NCBI GenBank assembly: GCA_003132205.1
Contig: PKWY01000023.1
Location: 1-46,259, forward strand
Direction: 5' to 3'
Origin: Acidimicrobiaceae bacterium
GTDB lineage: Bacteria > Actinomycetota > Acidimicrobiia > Acidimicrobiales > RAAP-2
Length of the DNA stretch: 46,259 nt
A program made the position numbers and the translations under genes. The notes under the pieces are model-generated. The model was not told the origin of the DNA. It ran no database searches and worked only from the letters and a program-made list of their open reading frames with translations. Of the stretch, positions 7,188-16,864 are shown piece after piece. Every line of letters starts with the position of its first letter. The first letter of the stretch is position 1.

Positions 7188-8465
7188 ATGTTGGCGCGGC
7201 TCTCGACTCTGCGCACCCGGCCGATTCAATGGTGGGTAGCGCTCAATGGTTTGAGCAGCGACGCGGTGTTGTACGCGATCTCGGCGATCTTCGCGCTGAC
7301 CTTGGGATGGACCTCGAGCCAGGTCGCCCAGTGGCACTGGGGCTACCTGGCGTTCGCCCCTTACGCCGCGGCGGCGGTGACGGGTTTGGCGCTGTCGAGG
7401 ATCAAGCCGCGCCGCGAGACTGCGGTGCGCGTGGCGCTGCTGGCGCTCGTGATCTTCGGTTCGGTGGTGGTCCCGTTGGGGCTCGAGACCCGTTGGCGAC
7501 ACCAGGACCCCGCGATGGGCTTCGCACAGCCCGAAGTCTCGGTGATCGAACGCTCGGCGACGTATCTGAGTCAAGGAAAGGACCCCTACCGCGCGTACGA
7601 CCATAACGGGCGCATCATCGACGAGGTGAAGGGCCTTCCCGCGTACGAATCGTTCTTTCCGTACTTCCCGCTGATGAGCGTCTTCGGACTGCCTTCCGCG
7701 GAGACCCACAAAGGCTCGGGACTCACCGACGCGAGGATCATCATGTCGCTGATGACCTTGCTCGCGAGCGGCGCAGCCCTGTTCTTGTTGAAGGCGTCGC
7801 GAAGAAAGAAGATCCGAGTCGCCCAGGCGTTGCTGGCGTTGCCCACGGGAGCGCTCTTCCTGTCGACTGGCGGCGACGACATGCCCATTCTTGCTCTGAT
7901 GCTGCTCGGTGTCGCGTGCCTGGAACGAAGATCGAGTAACGCCGCGGGCGTGAGCTTCGGGGTGGCGGCCGCGATGAAGCTGACCGCGTGGCCGCTCGCG
8001 GTGGGAGCTCTCCTGGTGGCGAGGGACCCCTCGGGGCGATCGGCGTGGCGCCGGGTCGCAATCTGGGTGGCGGCGATCGTGTTCGTCACCATCACGCCGT
8101 TTGCCTTGAAGGCCCCTTGGGCCTTCGTCACCAACGTGCTCGCGTTCCCCTTGGGCCTCGCCGGGGTGGCTTCTCCGGCCGCGAGCGCGCTGCCGGGACA
8201 TGTCCTGGCGACGTGGTGGCCTCCAATGGGGCACATCCTTGCGCCGTTGAGCTTCCTCGTCGTTGGTTACTTCGTCGCGAGGTATTCGAAGAACCACTGG
8301 CCGCTCTCGCTCTCGCAACTGCTCGCGATTCTGAGCCTGGTCTTCCTCGTGATGATGTGCGTGGCATCCGCGACGCGCATTGGCTACGTGATCTACCCGA
8401 TCAACCTGGCACTCTGGTCGTGGGTGACCGTTGACCAGGACATCAAAGAGCCGGTGCTCGTCTAG
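7188..8465 (+). CDS. Polytopic membrane protein, GT87 (DUF2029)-like mannosyltransferase
   Basis: This 425-residue protein has about ten hydrophobic helices with an extended extracytoplasmic loop between the second and fourth that contains LSQGKDPYRAYDH and a Tyr/Phe-rich FFPYFPLMS segment. The helix pair GGDDMPILALMLLG and AAAMKLTAWPLAVGALL, with a charged residue near the membrane face, is characteristic of GT-C glycosyltransferases of family GT87, which use polyprenyl-phosphate sugars in actinobacterial envelope glycans. The ATG at 7188 is chosen because upstream in-frame codons overlap the preceding gene and encode non-membrane Arg-rich sequence. The 3' end overlaps the convergent gene by four bases. 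The membrane topology is secure; the enzymatic family is a moderate-confidence call. Confidence 0.7.
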   Translation: MLARLSTLRTRPIQWWVALNGLSSDAVLYAISAIFALTLGWTSSQVAQWHWGYLAFAPYAAAAVTGLALSRIKPRRETAVRVALLALVIFGSVVVPLGLETRWRHQDPAMGFAQPEVSVIERSATYLSQGKDPYRAYDHNGRIIDEVKGLPAYESFFPYFPLMSVFGLPSAETHKGSGLTDARIIMSLMTLLASGAALFLLKASRRKKIRVAQALLALPTGALFLSTGGDDMPILALMLLGVACLERRSSNAAGVSFGVAAAMKLTAWPLAVGALLVARDPSGRSAWRRVAIWVAAIVFVTITPFALKAPWAFVTNVLAFPLGLAGVASPAASALPGHVLATWWPPMGHILAPLSFLVVGYFVARYSKNHWPLSLSQLLAILSLVFLVMMCVASATRIGYVIYPINLALWSWVTVDQDIKEPVLV

Positions 8466-9011
8466 ATCGTCTCGGAGTTCTGGTAGATCCGGTACGTCCA
8501 GAAGGTCTCGCCCTGCTTGGTCGAATCGACCGTGACGCCGACGATCCAGTAGAAGGTGTCCGAACCGGCCTTCTGGAACAAGTCCTGGGGTGAACCGGTG
8601 CTCGACCCCTGGGAGAAGAGGTTCCAGCCGCGCACGCCGAGTTGGCTGGCGTAGTAGCCGAGCAGCTGGCTGGGTTTCGCCTTGGTGATGAACGAGCGGT
8701 AGCAGTCGAAGTCTCCCGCGCCGCCGTTGGGCAGGTGGAATGCCCCGTTGGCCCGGGTGTTCTCAGGGAGCAAGAATGCGCCCACGATATTGGAGGGCGG
8801 CGTTCCGGGCTGGCGGCAGCTGCCCAGCAATGCTCCCGAGGGCTCGCTTTGCAATCCGCCGACGACCACCGGGAGTGTGGTCGTGGTCGTGACGGTCTGG
8901 TTCGAAACCAGGTTGATCAGCATGAACACCGCGAGCATCACCACGGCAATCCCCAGAACCGCCGCCGCTGGCCAAATGCTGGTTGTGGTGGTCAGAGGGG
9001 CCTGGGGTCTG

Positions 9012-9019
<8 letters not shown>
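8462..9019 (-). CDS. Membrane-anchored extracytoplasmic protein of unknown function
   Basis: This 185-residue protein has a short cytoplasmic tail, one transmembrane helix at about residues 16-40, a Thr-rich linker (TVTTTTTLP) and a globular extracytoplasmic domain with two cysteines. The linker type recurs in the secreted protein at 3114-3692. I recognise no family. Its start lies inside the last codons of thiD, an eight-base overlap on the same strand, so the two are probably co-transcribed, although nothing links the protein to thiamine. Confidence 0.7.
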
Positions 9020-10690
<1,671 letters not shown>

Positions 10691-10734
10691 CCTACGGGAT
10701 AATCTGGTCAGACCTCGGTCGGGAGGATTTTGCA

Positions 10735-11193
10735 ATGACTAATTTTCTAACAACTGGATTTAGTGGCCCTACGGTGTGCCGCCTCACTGGCGTGACGTAC
10801 CGGCAGCTGGACTACTGGGCGCGCACACAGTTGGTTACGCCCTCGATCACCCCGGCTCAGGGCAGCGGCTCGAAGCGCACGTACTCGTACAGTGACGTCC
10901 TCGAGGTAAAGGTCATCAAATCCCTTCTCAACTCGGGTGTTTCACTCTCTCGGGCGCGCCAGGCAGTGGAATGTCTGCGCAACTCACTCGGCGCCGATCT
11001 CGCCTCCAGCAGTTTGGTCATGAGCGACGCCGGCTCGGTGCTCGCCCGCGACGACGGTGACCTGGTTGACCTGCTTCGCGGCGGTCAGGGTGTCTTCAAT
11101 ATTGTTCCCCTGGCGAATGTGGTGGCCGAACTCTCCACCACCATCCGCGAGGACCAACGTTCAACGTCGGAGAAGGAGCATCGTTCGGCGTGA
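10735..11193 (+). CDS. MerR-family transcriptional regulator, ResR/McdR (Rv1830)-like
   Basis: This 152-residue protein has a MerR helix-turn-helix at about residues 9-75: GPTVCRLTGVTYRQLDYWART is the recognition region, followed by YSYSDVLEVKVIKSLLNSGVSL and a dimerisation helix. The C-terminal part, with SSSLVMSDAGSVLARDDGDLVDLL and GQGVFNIVPL, matches the second MerR protein of the mycobacterial gcvH-garA neighbourhood, Rv1830, studied as ResR/McdR for growth and antibiotic recovery. A GGGAGG ribosome binding site (10721-10726) lies eight bases before the ATG. The stop overlaps the GTG of the next gene. Confidence 0.87.
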   Translation: MTNFLTTGFSGPTVCRLTGVTYRQLDYWARTQLVTPSITPAQGSGSKRTYSYSDVLEVKVIKSLLNSGVSLSRARQAVECLRNSLGADLASSSLVMSDAGSVLARDDGDLVDLLRGGQGVFNIVPLANVVAELSTTIREDQRSTSEKEHRSA

Positions 11194-11588
11194 CGACCCC
11201 GTCTCTGGATGGTGGCGCTCGCGCGAACCATCCCAGCAGTACTGGTAACTCCAGTAGCAGCTTCGCCCATCCCAGCGAGCAACTCTTCGCAAATCTCTTG
11301 AGCCTGTACGGGCACCAGTGGTCGTACGAGCCGGTTGAATTTCCTCTCGCGTGGAACGAGAGCGGCCAACCCATCAGGGCCTTTCGCCCCGACTTCTACC
11401 TCCACGGACCGGACCTGTTCATCGAGCTCACCGTCCTCGAACAGCGTCTCGTGACCAAGAAGAATCAAAAGATTCGCCGGTTCCGCAGCCTCTATCCCGA
11501 GGTTCAACTGTTGGTGGTCTACCAACGCGATTTCCTTCGCCTGATGGAGCGGCACGACCTTGGATCCCTGGATGATCTCGCAGCGTAG
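11190..11588 (+). CDS. Small protein with PD-(D/E)XK nuclease-like core, function unknown
   Basis: This 132-residue protein has a disordered Ser-rich N terminus (residues 1-27) and then a pattern reminiscent of the PD-(D/E)XK fold: a helix with SEQLFANLLSLYG (E30), a beta segment YEPVEFPL, then P67-D68 in FRPDFYLHG and E79-L-T81 in DLFIELTV, followed by a basic helix with K90, K91 and K94. The usual lysine of the E-x-K motif is a threonine, so catalysis is uncertain. The GTG start overlaps the MerR gene by four bases (GTGA), and the gene sits where mycobacteria carry Rv1831, a small hypothetical. I infer the fold only; no substrate can be proposed. Confidence 0.7.
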   Translation: MTTPSLDGGARANHPSSTGNSSSSFAHPSEQLFANLLSLYGHQWSYEPVEFPLAWNESGQPIRAFRPDFYLHGPDLFIELTVLEQRLVTKKNQKIRRFRSLYPEVQLLVVYQRDFLRLMERHDLGSLDDLAA

Positions 11589-11591
11589 AGT
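11586..11591 (+). promoter_or_regulatory. Leaderless-type -10 hexamer of gcvT, overlapping the upstream stop codon
   Basis: TAGAGT ends six bases before the GTG at 11598. Its first three bases are the stop codon of the preceding gene, so the gcvT-gcvPA-gcvPB transcript may start independently of the regulator genes. Confidence 0.45.
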
Positions 11592-11597
11592 GGTTTT

Positions 11598-12650
11598 GTG
11601 ACTGATCGACGCCCGTTTTTGTACGAAACTCACGTTGAACTGGGGGCGAAGATCGTTCCCTTCGGCGGGTGGGAGATGCCACTGCAGTACGCCTCGGGGA
11701 CGGTCGCGGAGCACCTGATGTGTCGCAGGGACGCGGTGGTATTCGACGTGAGCCACCTCGGCACGGTGCGCTGTGACGGGATCCAGATGTTCGACGCGCT
11801 ACAAGACACCCTCACGAACGATCTGCGCAAGATCGGACCTGGCCGCGCGCAGTACACCCACTTGCTCAACGACGACGGGTTCGTTGTCGACGACATCATC
11901 GTCTGGTGGCTGAGCGAGAACGAGTTTGACGTGATGCCCAACGCTTCGAACACGTCCGGCGTGACGTCAGCCCTTCCGGGCATCGACGTGACGCGCGAGA
12001 GGTGCGTGCTCGCCGTGCAGGGCCCGAAGGCGCGAGAACGTGTCGCGGAGGTTGACCCGCGTTTCGCAGAGATCGGGCGCTTTCGCGTGACGCGCTTCGA
12101 CTATCGAGGCGTCGAGGTGCGGGTCGCCGGTACGGGCTACACGGGAGAGGACGGCCTCGAAATCGCCGCTCCTAACGAGGTCGCTGACGAGCTCTTACGG
12201 GCCCTGGTCGACGCCGGCATCACGCCAGCGGGTCTCGGCGCGCGCGACACGCTGCGCCTCGAGGCCGCTCTACCGCTCTACGGCCATGAGCTCAGCTTGA
12301 CCTCCACCACGCTCGAGGCGAGGCTCGGCTGGGTGATTGGCTGGGACAAGGAGACGTTTCGCGGACGGGCGGCCGTCGTGGCCGAGCGCGAGTGGGGCCC
12401 GTCACGTCTCTTGACGGGCGTGATGGTCGAAGGCCGTCAGCCGCTGCGCGAAGGGGCGAGCGTCGTCTGTAGCGGCGCGACGGTGGGAACGCTGAGTTCG
12501 GGTAACTTCTCGCCGGTGCTCGAGCGTGGCATTGGCATGGGGCTTTTGACGGGCGGTCTAGATGACGGCTCACTGGTGACGTTGGAGATGCGTGGTCGCG
12601 AAGTTCCTGCCACGGTTGTTCCTCTTCCCTTCGTACGAAAGGCAAAGTGA
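11598..12650 (+). CDS. gcvT: Glycine cleavage system aminomethyltransferase (T protein)
   Basis: This 350-residue enzyme transfers the methylene unit of the aminomethyl group on lipoyl-H protein to tetrahydrofolate, releasing ammonia. Typical blocks are the N-terminal FGGWEMPLQY, FDVSHLGTVRCDG, QYTHLLNDDGFVVDDIIV, VAGTGYTGEDGLEI (with the family's catalytic Asp environment), LGARDTLRLEAALPLYGHEL and GTLSSGNFSPVLERGIGMGLL near the C terminus. Length is normal. The GTG at 11598 is supported by a TANNNT element six bases upstream. One base separates its stop from the GTG of gcvPA. Confidence 0.96.
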   Translation: MTDRRPFLYETHVELGAKIVPFGGWEMPLQYASGTVAEHLMCRRDAVVFDVSHLGTVRCDGIQMFDALQDTLTNDLRKIGPGRAQYTHLLNDDGFVVDDIIVWWLSENEFDVMPNASNTSGVTSALPGIDVTRERCVLAVQGPKARERVAEVDPRFAEIGRFRVTRFDYRGVEVRVAGTGYTGEDGLEIAAPNEVADELLRALVDAGITPAGLGARDTLRLEAALPLYGHELSLTSTTLEARLGWVIGWDKETFRGRAAVVAEREWGPSRLLTGVMVEGRQPLREGASVVCSGATVGTLSSGNFSPVLERGIGMGLLTGGLDDGSLVTLEMRGREVPATVVPLPFVRKAK

Positions 12651-12651
12651 C

Positions 12652-14019
12652 GTGGCCGACTATCTGCCCCACACGACAGAGGACCTCGAGGAGATGCTGG
12701 GTTTTCTCGGCATGGACTCGCTCGAGCAACTGTTTGCCCACATTCCCGCGGCGGTGCGCCTCACGCAGGGGCTCGACCTCGAGCCCGGGCAGACCGAGCC
12801 CGACGTCGCCGAGGTGTTCGCGCGCTACACGAGGGCGAACAAGGCCCAGGCGACGAACCTCACGTGTTTTGCCGGGGCTGGAGCCTACGACCACGAGGTT
12901 CCCGCGGTCGTGAAGATGCTCGGCTCGAGGTCCGAATTCGTCACGGCCTACACGCCGTATCAGCCAGAGGTTGCCCAGGGCGTGCTCCAGGCGATCTTCG
13001 AGTACCAAACGGTGGTGTCGCGACTTAGCGGGCTTCCCATCGCGAACGCGTCGCTGTACGACGGGGCGACGGCCCTCGTCGAGGCCCTCAACATGGCGTC
13101 GGGAGCGAACGGTCGCTCGAAGATGGTCATTTCGTCGGGCGTGCATCCGCACTGGCGACAGGTGGCGCGCACGTTCGCGCGCGGCACCGGACACGACATC
13201 GTGGAGGTGCCGTTGGTGGACGGGGTGACGAACTGGGGGAGTGTCGACGTGTCGGGAGCCTCCGCCATCGTGGCGAGCTATCCGAACTACCTGGGCGTCC
13301 TCGAGGACCTGAGCGTCGCGAAGAGCCTCGCCACGAGCCACGACGCGCTGTTCGTGCTCGGAGCCGACCCCGTCGCCGCCGGCGTCTTGAAGACGGCGGG
13401 CCAGTGGGGTGCGGACGTCTTTGTCGGGGAAGGTCAGCCCTTCGGAACTCCGCTGGCCTTCGGCGGCCCCTACCTCGGGCTGTTCGCGTGCACGCTGGAT
13501 CAGATTCGCCGTCTGCCGGGTCGAATCGTTGGAGAGACCGTGGACTCGAACGACCGTCGTTCGTTTGTCACCACCCTTCGCGCCCGCGAGCAGGACATCC
13601 GGCGCGAGAAGGCGACCTCGAACGTGTGCACCAATCAGACCCTGATGGCGGTCACCGCGGCAATCCAGCTCGGCTGGCTCGGGACGAATGGACTGAGGGA
13701 GGTGGCGACGCGCTGCGCCCAGGGCGCGCACTTCTTGTGCGACGAGGCGCTGAAGATCGACGGCGTGACCGCCGCATCCAGCCAGCCATTCTTCCGGGAG
13801 TTCGCGTTGCGCCTCACGAGGAACGCCACCGAGGTGTTGAGCCGGATGGCCGGCGACGGCGTGCTCGGCGGTCTCGCCGTCTCGGCGCTGACGGGCGGCG
13901 ACGACGTATCGGTCCACAGCGGCATCGAAAACGTCCTGCTCGTCACGGTCACCGAGCGAAGGACCCGCGAGCAGATCGAACACTACGTCGACGTGCTTCG
14001 AAAGGCGGTCAACTCATGA
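12652..14019 (+). CDS. gcvPA: Glycine dehydrogenase (decarboxylating) subunit 1
   Basis: This 455-residue protein is the alpha subunit of the two-subunit P protein, which decarboxylates glycine on PLP and loads the aminomethyl group onto H protein. Recognisable segments include YLPHTTEDLEEMLGFLG, TPYQPEVAQGVLQAIFEYQT, NASLYDGATALVEAL and FGGPYLGLFAC. This subunit lacks the PLP lysine, as expected. The GTG at 12652, one base after the gcvT stop, is chosen because VADYLP begins the family alignment; the frame is open further upstream but only inside gcvT. The split form contrasts with the single-chain GcvB of mycobacteria. Confidence 0.95.
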   Translation: MADYLPHTTEDLEEMLGFLGMDSLEQLFAHIPAAVRLTQGLDLEPGQTEPDVAEVFARYTRANKAQATNLTCFAGAGAYDHEVPAVVKMLGSRSEFVTAYTPYQPEVAQGVLQAIFEYQTVVSRLSGLPIANASLYDGATALVEALNMASGANGRSKMVISSGVHPHWRQVARTFARGTGHDIVEVPLVDGVTNWGSVDVSGASAIVASYPNYLGVLEDLSVAKSLATSHDALFVLGADPVAAGVLKTAGQWGADVFVGEGQPFGTPLAFGGPYLGLFACTLDQIRRLPGRIVGETVDSNDRRSFVTTLRAREQDIRREKATSNVCTNQTLMAVTAAIQLGWLGTNGLREVATRCAQGAHFLCDEALKIDGVTAASSQPFFREFALRLTRNATEVLSRMAGDGVLGGLAVSALTGGDDVSVHSGIENVLLVTVTERRTREQIEHYVDVLRKAVNS

Positions 14020-15530
14020 GGTCCCAGGCTCTCCCGGGCGGCCGCGCGGCGTCGGCACCCATACTCGGGCACGACACGGAGCCAACGATCTTCGAGATGT
14101 CGGTCGCGGGCCGCTCCGCGTTTCAGTTGCGAACGACCGGCGTTCCCGCGACGTCGCTCGACGAGCTTGTTCCCTCCGAGCACCGAAATCCCGAGGTCAT
14201 TGCGCTGGCCGAGGTCTCGGAACGCGATCTGGTCGGCCACTTCACGCGACTGTCGCACCGTCAGTTCTCGGTCGACCTGGGAGCGTACCCGCTCGGTTCA
14301 TGCACCATGAAGTACAACCCCAAGTTCTGCGACGCGATCGCCGCCGATCCAGGGCTCAACTCGGTCCACCCCGGCGCACCCGCAGAGCTGGTCCAGGGCT
14401 GGCTGGAGCTCCTCGTCACGCTGGAGGAGAAGTTGTGCGTCATAACGGGCATGAGCGCCGCGACCCTGCAGCCCGCGGCGGGAGCCGCTGGCGAGTTGAC
14501 GGGGCTGCTGCTCATGAGGGCCTATCACGAGGCGAATGGCGACGCGCGAAAGCGGGTTCTGATTCCTGACTCCGCGCACGGCACCAACCCCGCGTCGGTG
14601 ACACTCGGCGGCTACGAGGTGACGACCATTCCGTCGAACGAGCGTGGCCTTGTGGACCTCGAAGCCCTGAAGGCGGCGCTCGGCCCCGACGTCGCGGGCA
14701 TCATGCTCACCAACCCGAACACACTGGGCCTCTTCGAAGAGGAGATCACGGAGATCGCGACGGCGGTGCACGACGTCGGCGGACTGCTGTACTACGACGG
14801 TGCGAACCTCAACGCCATCCTCGGCGTGGTTCGACCGGGCGACATGGGCTTCGACATTGTCCACATGAACCTCCACAAGACCTTCGCGACCCCCCACGGT
14901 GGGGGAGGGCCGGGCGCGGGCCCCGTCGCAGTTTCGGCGCGACTCGCCGACTTCCTGCCGGGCCCGAAGGCCACCCGGGGCGTCGGCGGAGCCTTCGAAT
15001 GGAGTACGCCGTCGAGTTCAATCGGCCGGGTCCACGGGTGGCACGGCAACGCAATGGTGCTCGCTCGAGCGCTCGCGTACATAGACGTCCACGGCGGCGA
15101 CGGGCTTAAGCGGGTCGCCCAGCACGCGGTCCTGAATGCGAACTGGCTGCGCCATCGGCTGCGCGACACCCTTCCCGCGGCGTACGACCGGGTCTGCATG
15201 CACGAGTGCGTCCTCAGCGCGTCGAATCTCAAGTCCAAGTACGGCGTGCGCGGGCTCGATGTCGCGAAGGCGCTGCTGGAAGAGGGCTTCCACTCGCCAA
15301 CGGTGTACTTCCCGTTGATCGTCGACGAGGCGCTGATGTTCGAGCCCACCGAGACCGAGAGCCTCCAGACCCTCGAGTCGCTCGCCGAAGCGATCGAGCG
15401 CATCGCCCAGCGCGCTATCGATGATCCCGAGGCGCTGCGCCACGCGCCCCAGTCGACGCCGGTGTCACGGGTCGACGAGGCTCGAGCGGCTCGTCATCTC
15501 ATCTCCACCGAGGACGCCGCGGGCCGTTAG
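14016..15530 (+). CDS. gcvPB: Glycine dehydrogenase (decarboxylating) subunit 2
   Basis: This 504-residue protein is the PLP-bearing beta subunit of the glycine cleavage P protein. K288 in HMNLHKTF, followed by the GGGGPGAGP loop, is the Schiff-base lysine; YPLGSCTMKYNPK, PDSAHGTNPASV and LTNPNTLGLFEEEI are conserved. The ATG at 14016 overlaps the gcvPA stop (ATGA), so the subunits are translationally coupled for equal amounts. The frame continues open upstream inside gcvPA, but that part is not subunit 2 sequence. A C-terminal extension of about 25 residues is weakly conserved. It ends 10 bases from the convergent MarR gene. Confidence 0.96.
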   Translation: MRSQALPGGRAASAPILGHDTEPTIFEMSVAGRSAFQLRTTGVPATSLDELVPSEHRNPEVIALAEVSERDLVGHFTRLSHRQFSVDLGAYPLGSCTMKYNPKFCDAIAADPGLNSVHPGAPAELVQGWLELLVTLEEKLCVITGMSAATLQPAAGAAGELTGLLLMRAYHEANGDARKRVLIPDSAHGTNPASVTLGGYEVTTIPSNERGLVDLEALKAALGPDVAGIMLTNPNTLGLFEEEITEIATAVHDVGGLLYYDGANLNAILGVVRPGDMGFDIVHMNLHKTFATPHGGGGPGAGPVAVSARLADFLPGPKATRGVGGAFEWSTPSSSIGRVHGWHGNAMVLARALAYIDVHGGDGLKRVAQHAVLNANWLRHRLRDTLPAAYDRVCMHECVLSASNLKSKYGVRGLDVAKALLEEGFHSPTVYFPLIVDEALMFEPTETESLQTLESLAEAIERIAQRAIDDPEALRHAPQSTPVSRVDEARAARHLISTEDAAGR

Positions 15531-15540
15531 CCGTTTCGGA

Positions 15541-16068
15541 TCAGTTCGCGTCGGGCTCTTCGGTGACGTTGTAGGTGATCTTTCGAAGCAGTCGGGCGAG
15601 CTCTCGCTGCTCGGTGGCGTTGAGGGCGCTGACCGCTTCGCGCTCGTGCTGGTTGAAGGCGGGAAAGAGCTCCTCGATCAGACGCTCGCCCTTCGCGGTG
15701 AGGCTGATCGAGACGCGGCGCCGATCGTCGCTGTGGGGGATTCGGCGGATCAGTTTCCGCCCCTGGAGGGTCTTGATGACTCCGGTGAGCGTTCCCTTGG
15801 TGACGCCGGCCTCGCTCGCCACGTGCCCGGTCTCCTGGGCCCCCCAGATCCAGAGCACCCACAGAATGGTGAAGGCGACCCAGCTGAGGTCGTACTCGGC
15901 GAGCACCGTGCGCTCCATGTGATTGCGCACGGCTGTGCCGGCGCGGTAGACGTTCGAGACAGCGCTCATCGCGGTGAAGTCGAAGTGCTGGCCCTTGAGG
16001 CGGGCACGGATATCTCGCTCGGCCTGAAGAACTTCAGATGGCGTGGAGGACGATATGCGGCGGCTCAT
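15541..16068 (-). CDS. MarR-family regulator, HpaR-like by position
   Basis: This 175-residue winged-helix protein has the MarR fold: dimer helices, the recognition segment VASEAGVTKGTLTGVIKTLQGRKL and the wing HSDDRRRVSISLTAKGERLIEEL. The ATG at 16068 is used because the frame upstream overlaps the preceding gene and is not MarR-like. It starts four bases after the acetoacetate-decarboxylase-family gene and is the last gene of the homoprotocatechuate operon. In E. coli, HpaR, a MarR protein, represses the homologous hpa meta-cleavage operon, so this protein probably senses an aromatic intermediate and controls the operon, its targets lying at 20098-20208. This is inference from position. Confidence 0.88.
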   Translation of the reverse strand: MSRRISSSTPSEVLQAERDIRARLKGQHFDFTAMSAVSNVYRAGTAVRNHMERTVLAEYDLSWVAFTILWVLWIWGAQETGHVASEAGVTKGTLTGVIKTLQGRKLIRRIPHSDDRRRVSISLTAKGERLIEELFPAFNQHEREAVSALNATEQRELARLLRKITYNVTEEPDAN

Positions 16069-16072
16069 AGGA

Positions 16073-16864
16073 CTAGTGCAGTGTACGTCCTCCCGCAAAG
16101 GTCGTACCCACCGTTCGGAAGTATCCGCCGAGGATCTCCTTGGGGGCGAGCAGTGCGAGTTCCTCGGTGGGCGACTCGAGAAGTTCCAGGGTCGCCGATC
16201 CACCAAAGACCGGTCCGAGCTCGACGTTGGTCCCCGACATGGTCACCACTTCGCTGAGCGAATCAACGCCGTCGAGTTCGATGCGCGGGAACCATCGATG
16301 GTGCACCATGGGGTGCCCGTTCACGAATCCGTTCGAGGAGGCGGGACCTTCGAGGGTGACGGTGGCGTTCGCCAGTCGACGGTCGCTCGCGGCGAGGGTC
16401 ATCCCGAACTTGCCACCGGGCTCGAGGCGCGGACCGGCGGAACCAGCGGTGATGGGACGGGTCTGGTGGATGGAGCCGATCTTTTTTGGGTACCCCTGCA
16501 GGTAGCCGCGAACGAGGGCGAAGTCCTTGTCGACCCAGATGAAGACGCAGCGGCTGTAGACCTTGCCCTCGTAGCGACAACGCACGACGACGAACGCCTC
16601 CTTGTACTGGCTTCGAACCGGATCGAGCAGCTCCGCGCCGTCGTCGCCGCAGCTCTGCCAATCGGCCCAGATGAAGGCGACCGCGCCGGGGTCCTCGTCC
16701 TCGTGCACGAGCTCCAGGTCGGGGGGCAGGACCGCCCGAACGTTCTTCGGGTCGGTCCGGTACTCAACGGTGAGCAGGTCACCCGAGTAGTGCCACGGCG
16801 TCGGTGGAAGGAGCGACGCGCGGCCCGATTCGGTCCTTGGGAAGGGTAGTCCCCTCATGCTCAT
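16073..16864 (-). CDS. Acetoacetate decarboxylase-family protein
   Basis: This 263-residue protein belongs to the acetoacetate decarboxylase superfamily. The Schiff-base lysine pair is present as Y125-P126-K127-K128, as in the clostridial enzyme, and E89 in YKEA matches the conserved acidic residue near the active site. Such enzymes decarboxylate beta-keto acids, but the superfamily also includes aldolase-dehydratases acting on alpha-keto acids. Inside an hpa operon the likely substrate is an oxo-acid intermediate of the ring-cleavage pathway, not acetoacetate; this is inference. The ATG at 16864 overlaps the hpaD stop (ATGA) and is preferred over an in-frame start at 16903, which lies inside hpaD. 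Confidence 0.85.
   Translation of the reverse strand: MSMRGLPFPRTESGRASLLPPTPWHYSGDLLTVEYRTDPKNVRAVLPPDLELVHEDEDPGAVAFIWADWQSCGDDGAELLDPVRSQYKEAFVVVRCRYEGKVYSRCVFIWVDKDFALVRGYLQGYPKKIGSIHQTRPITAGSAGPRLEPGGKFGMTLAASDRRLANATVTLEGPASSNGFVNGHPMVHHRWFPRIELDGVDSLSEVVTMSGTNVELGPVFGGSATLELLESPTEELALLAPKEILGGYFRTVGTTFAGGRTLH

Noticed and set aside
7161..8318. A 385-residue minus-strand frame opposite the GT87-like gene
   Set aside because: The composition is Arg/His/Gln-rich with no hydrophobic or domain structure. The plus-strand frame is a clear polytopic membrane protein.
8900..8925. Hairpin CTGGTT...AACCAG with TTCGAA resembling a tRNA T-arm
   Set aside because: It lies inside a coding gene and has no acceptor or anticodon arms at tRNA spacing.
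12292..13983. A 563-residue open frame on the minus strand
   Set aside because: It is antisense to gcvT and gcvPA, both with full family matches, and encodes Arg/His/Asp-rich sequence without domains. Such antisense frames are common in GC-rich DNA.
13404..14015. Upstream extension of the gcvPB frame
   Set aside because: It overlaps gcvPA in another frame and is Arg-rich; the ATGA overlap at 14016 marks the true start.
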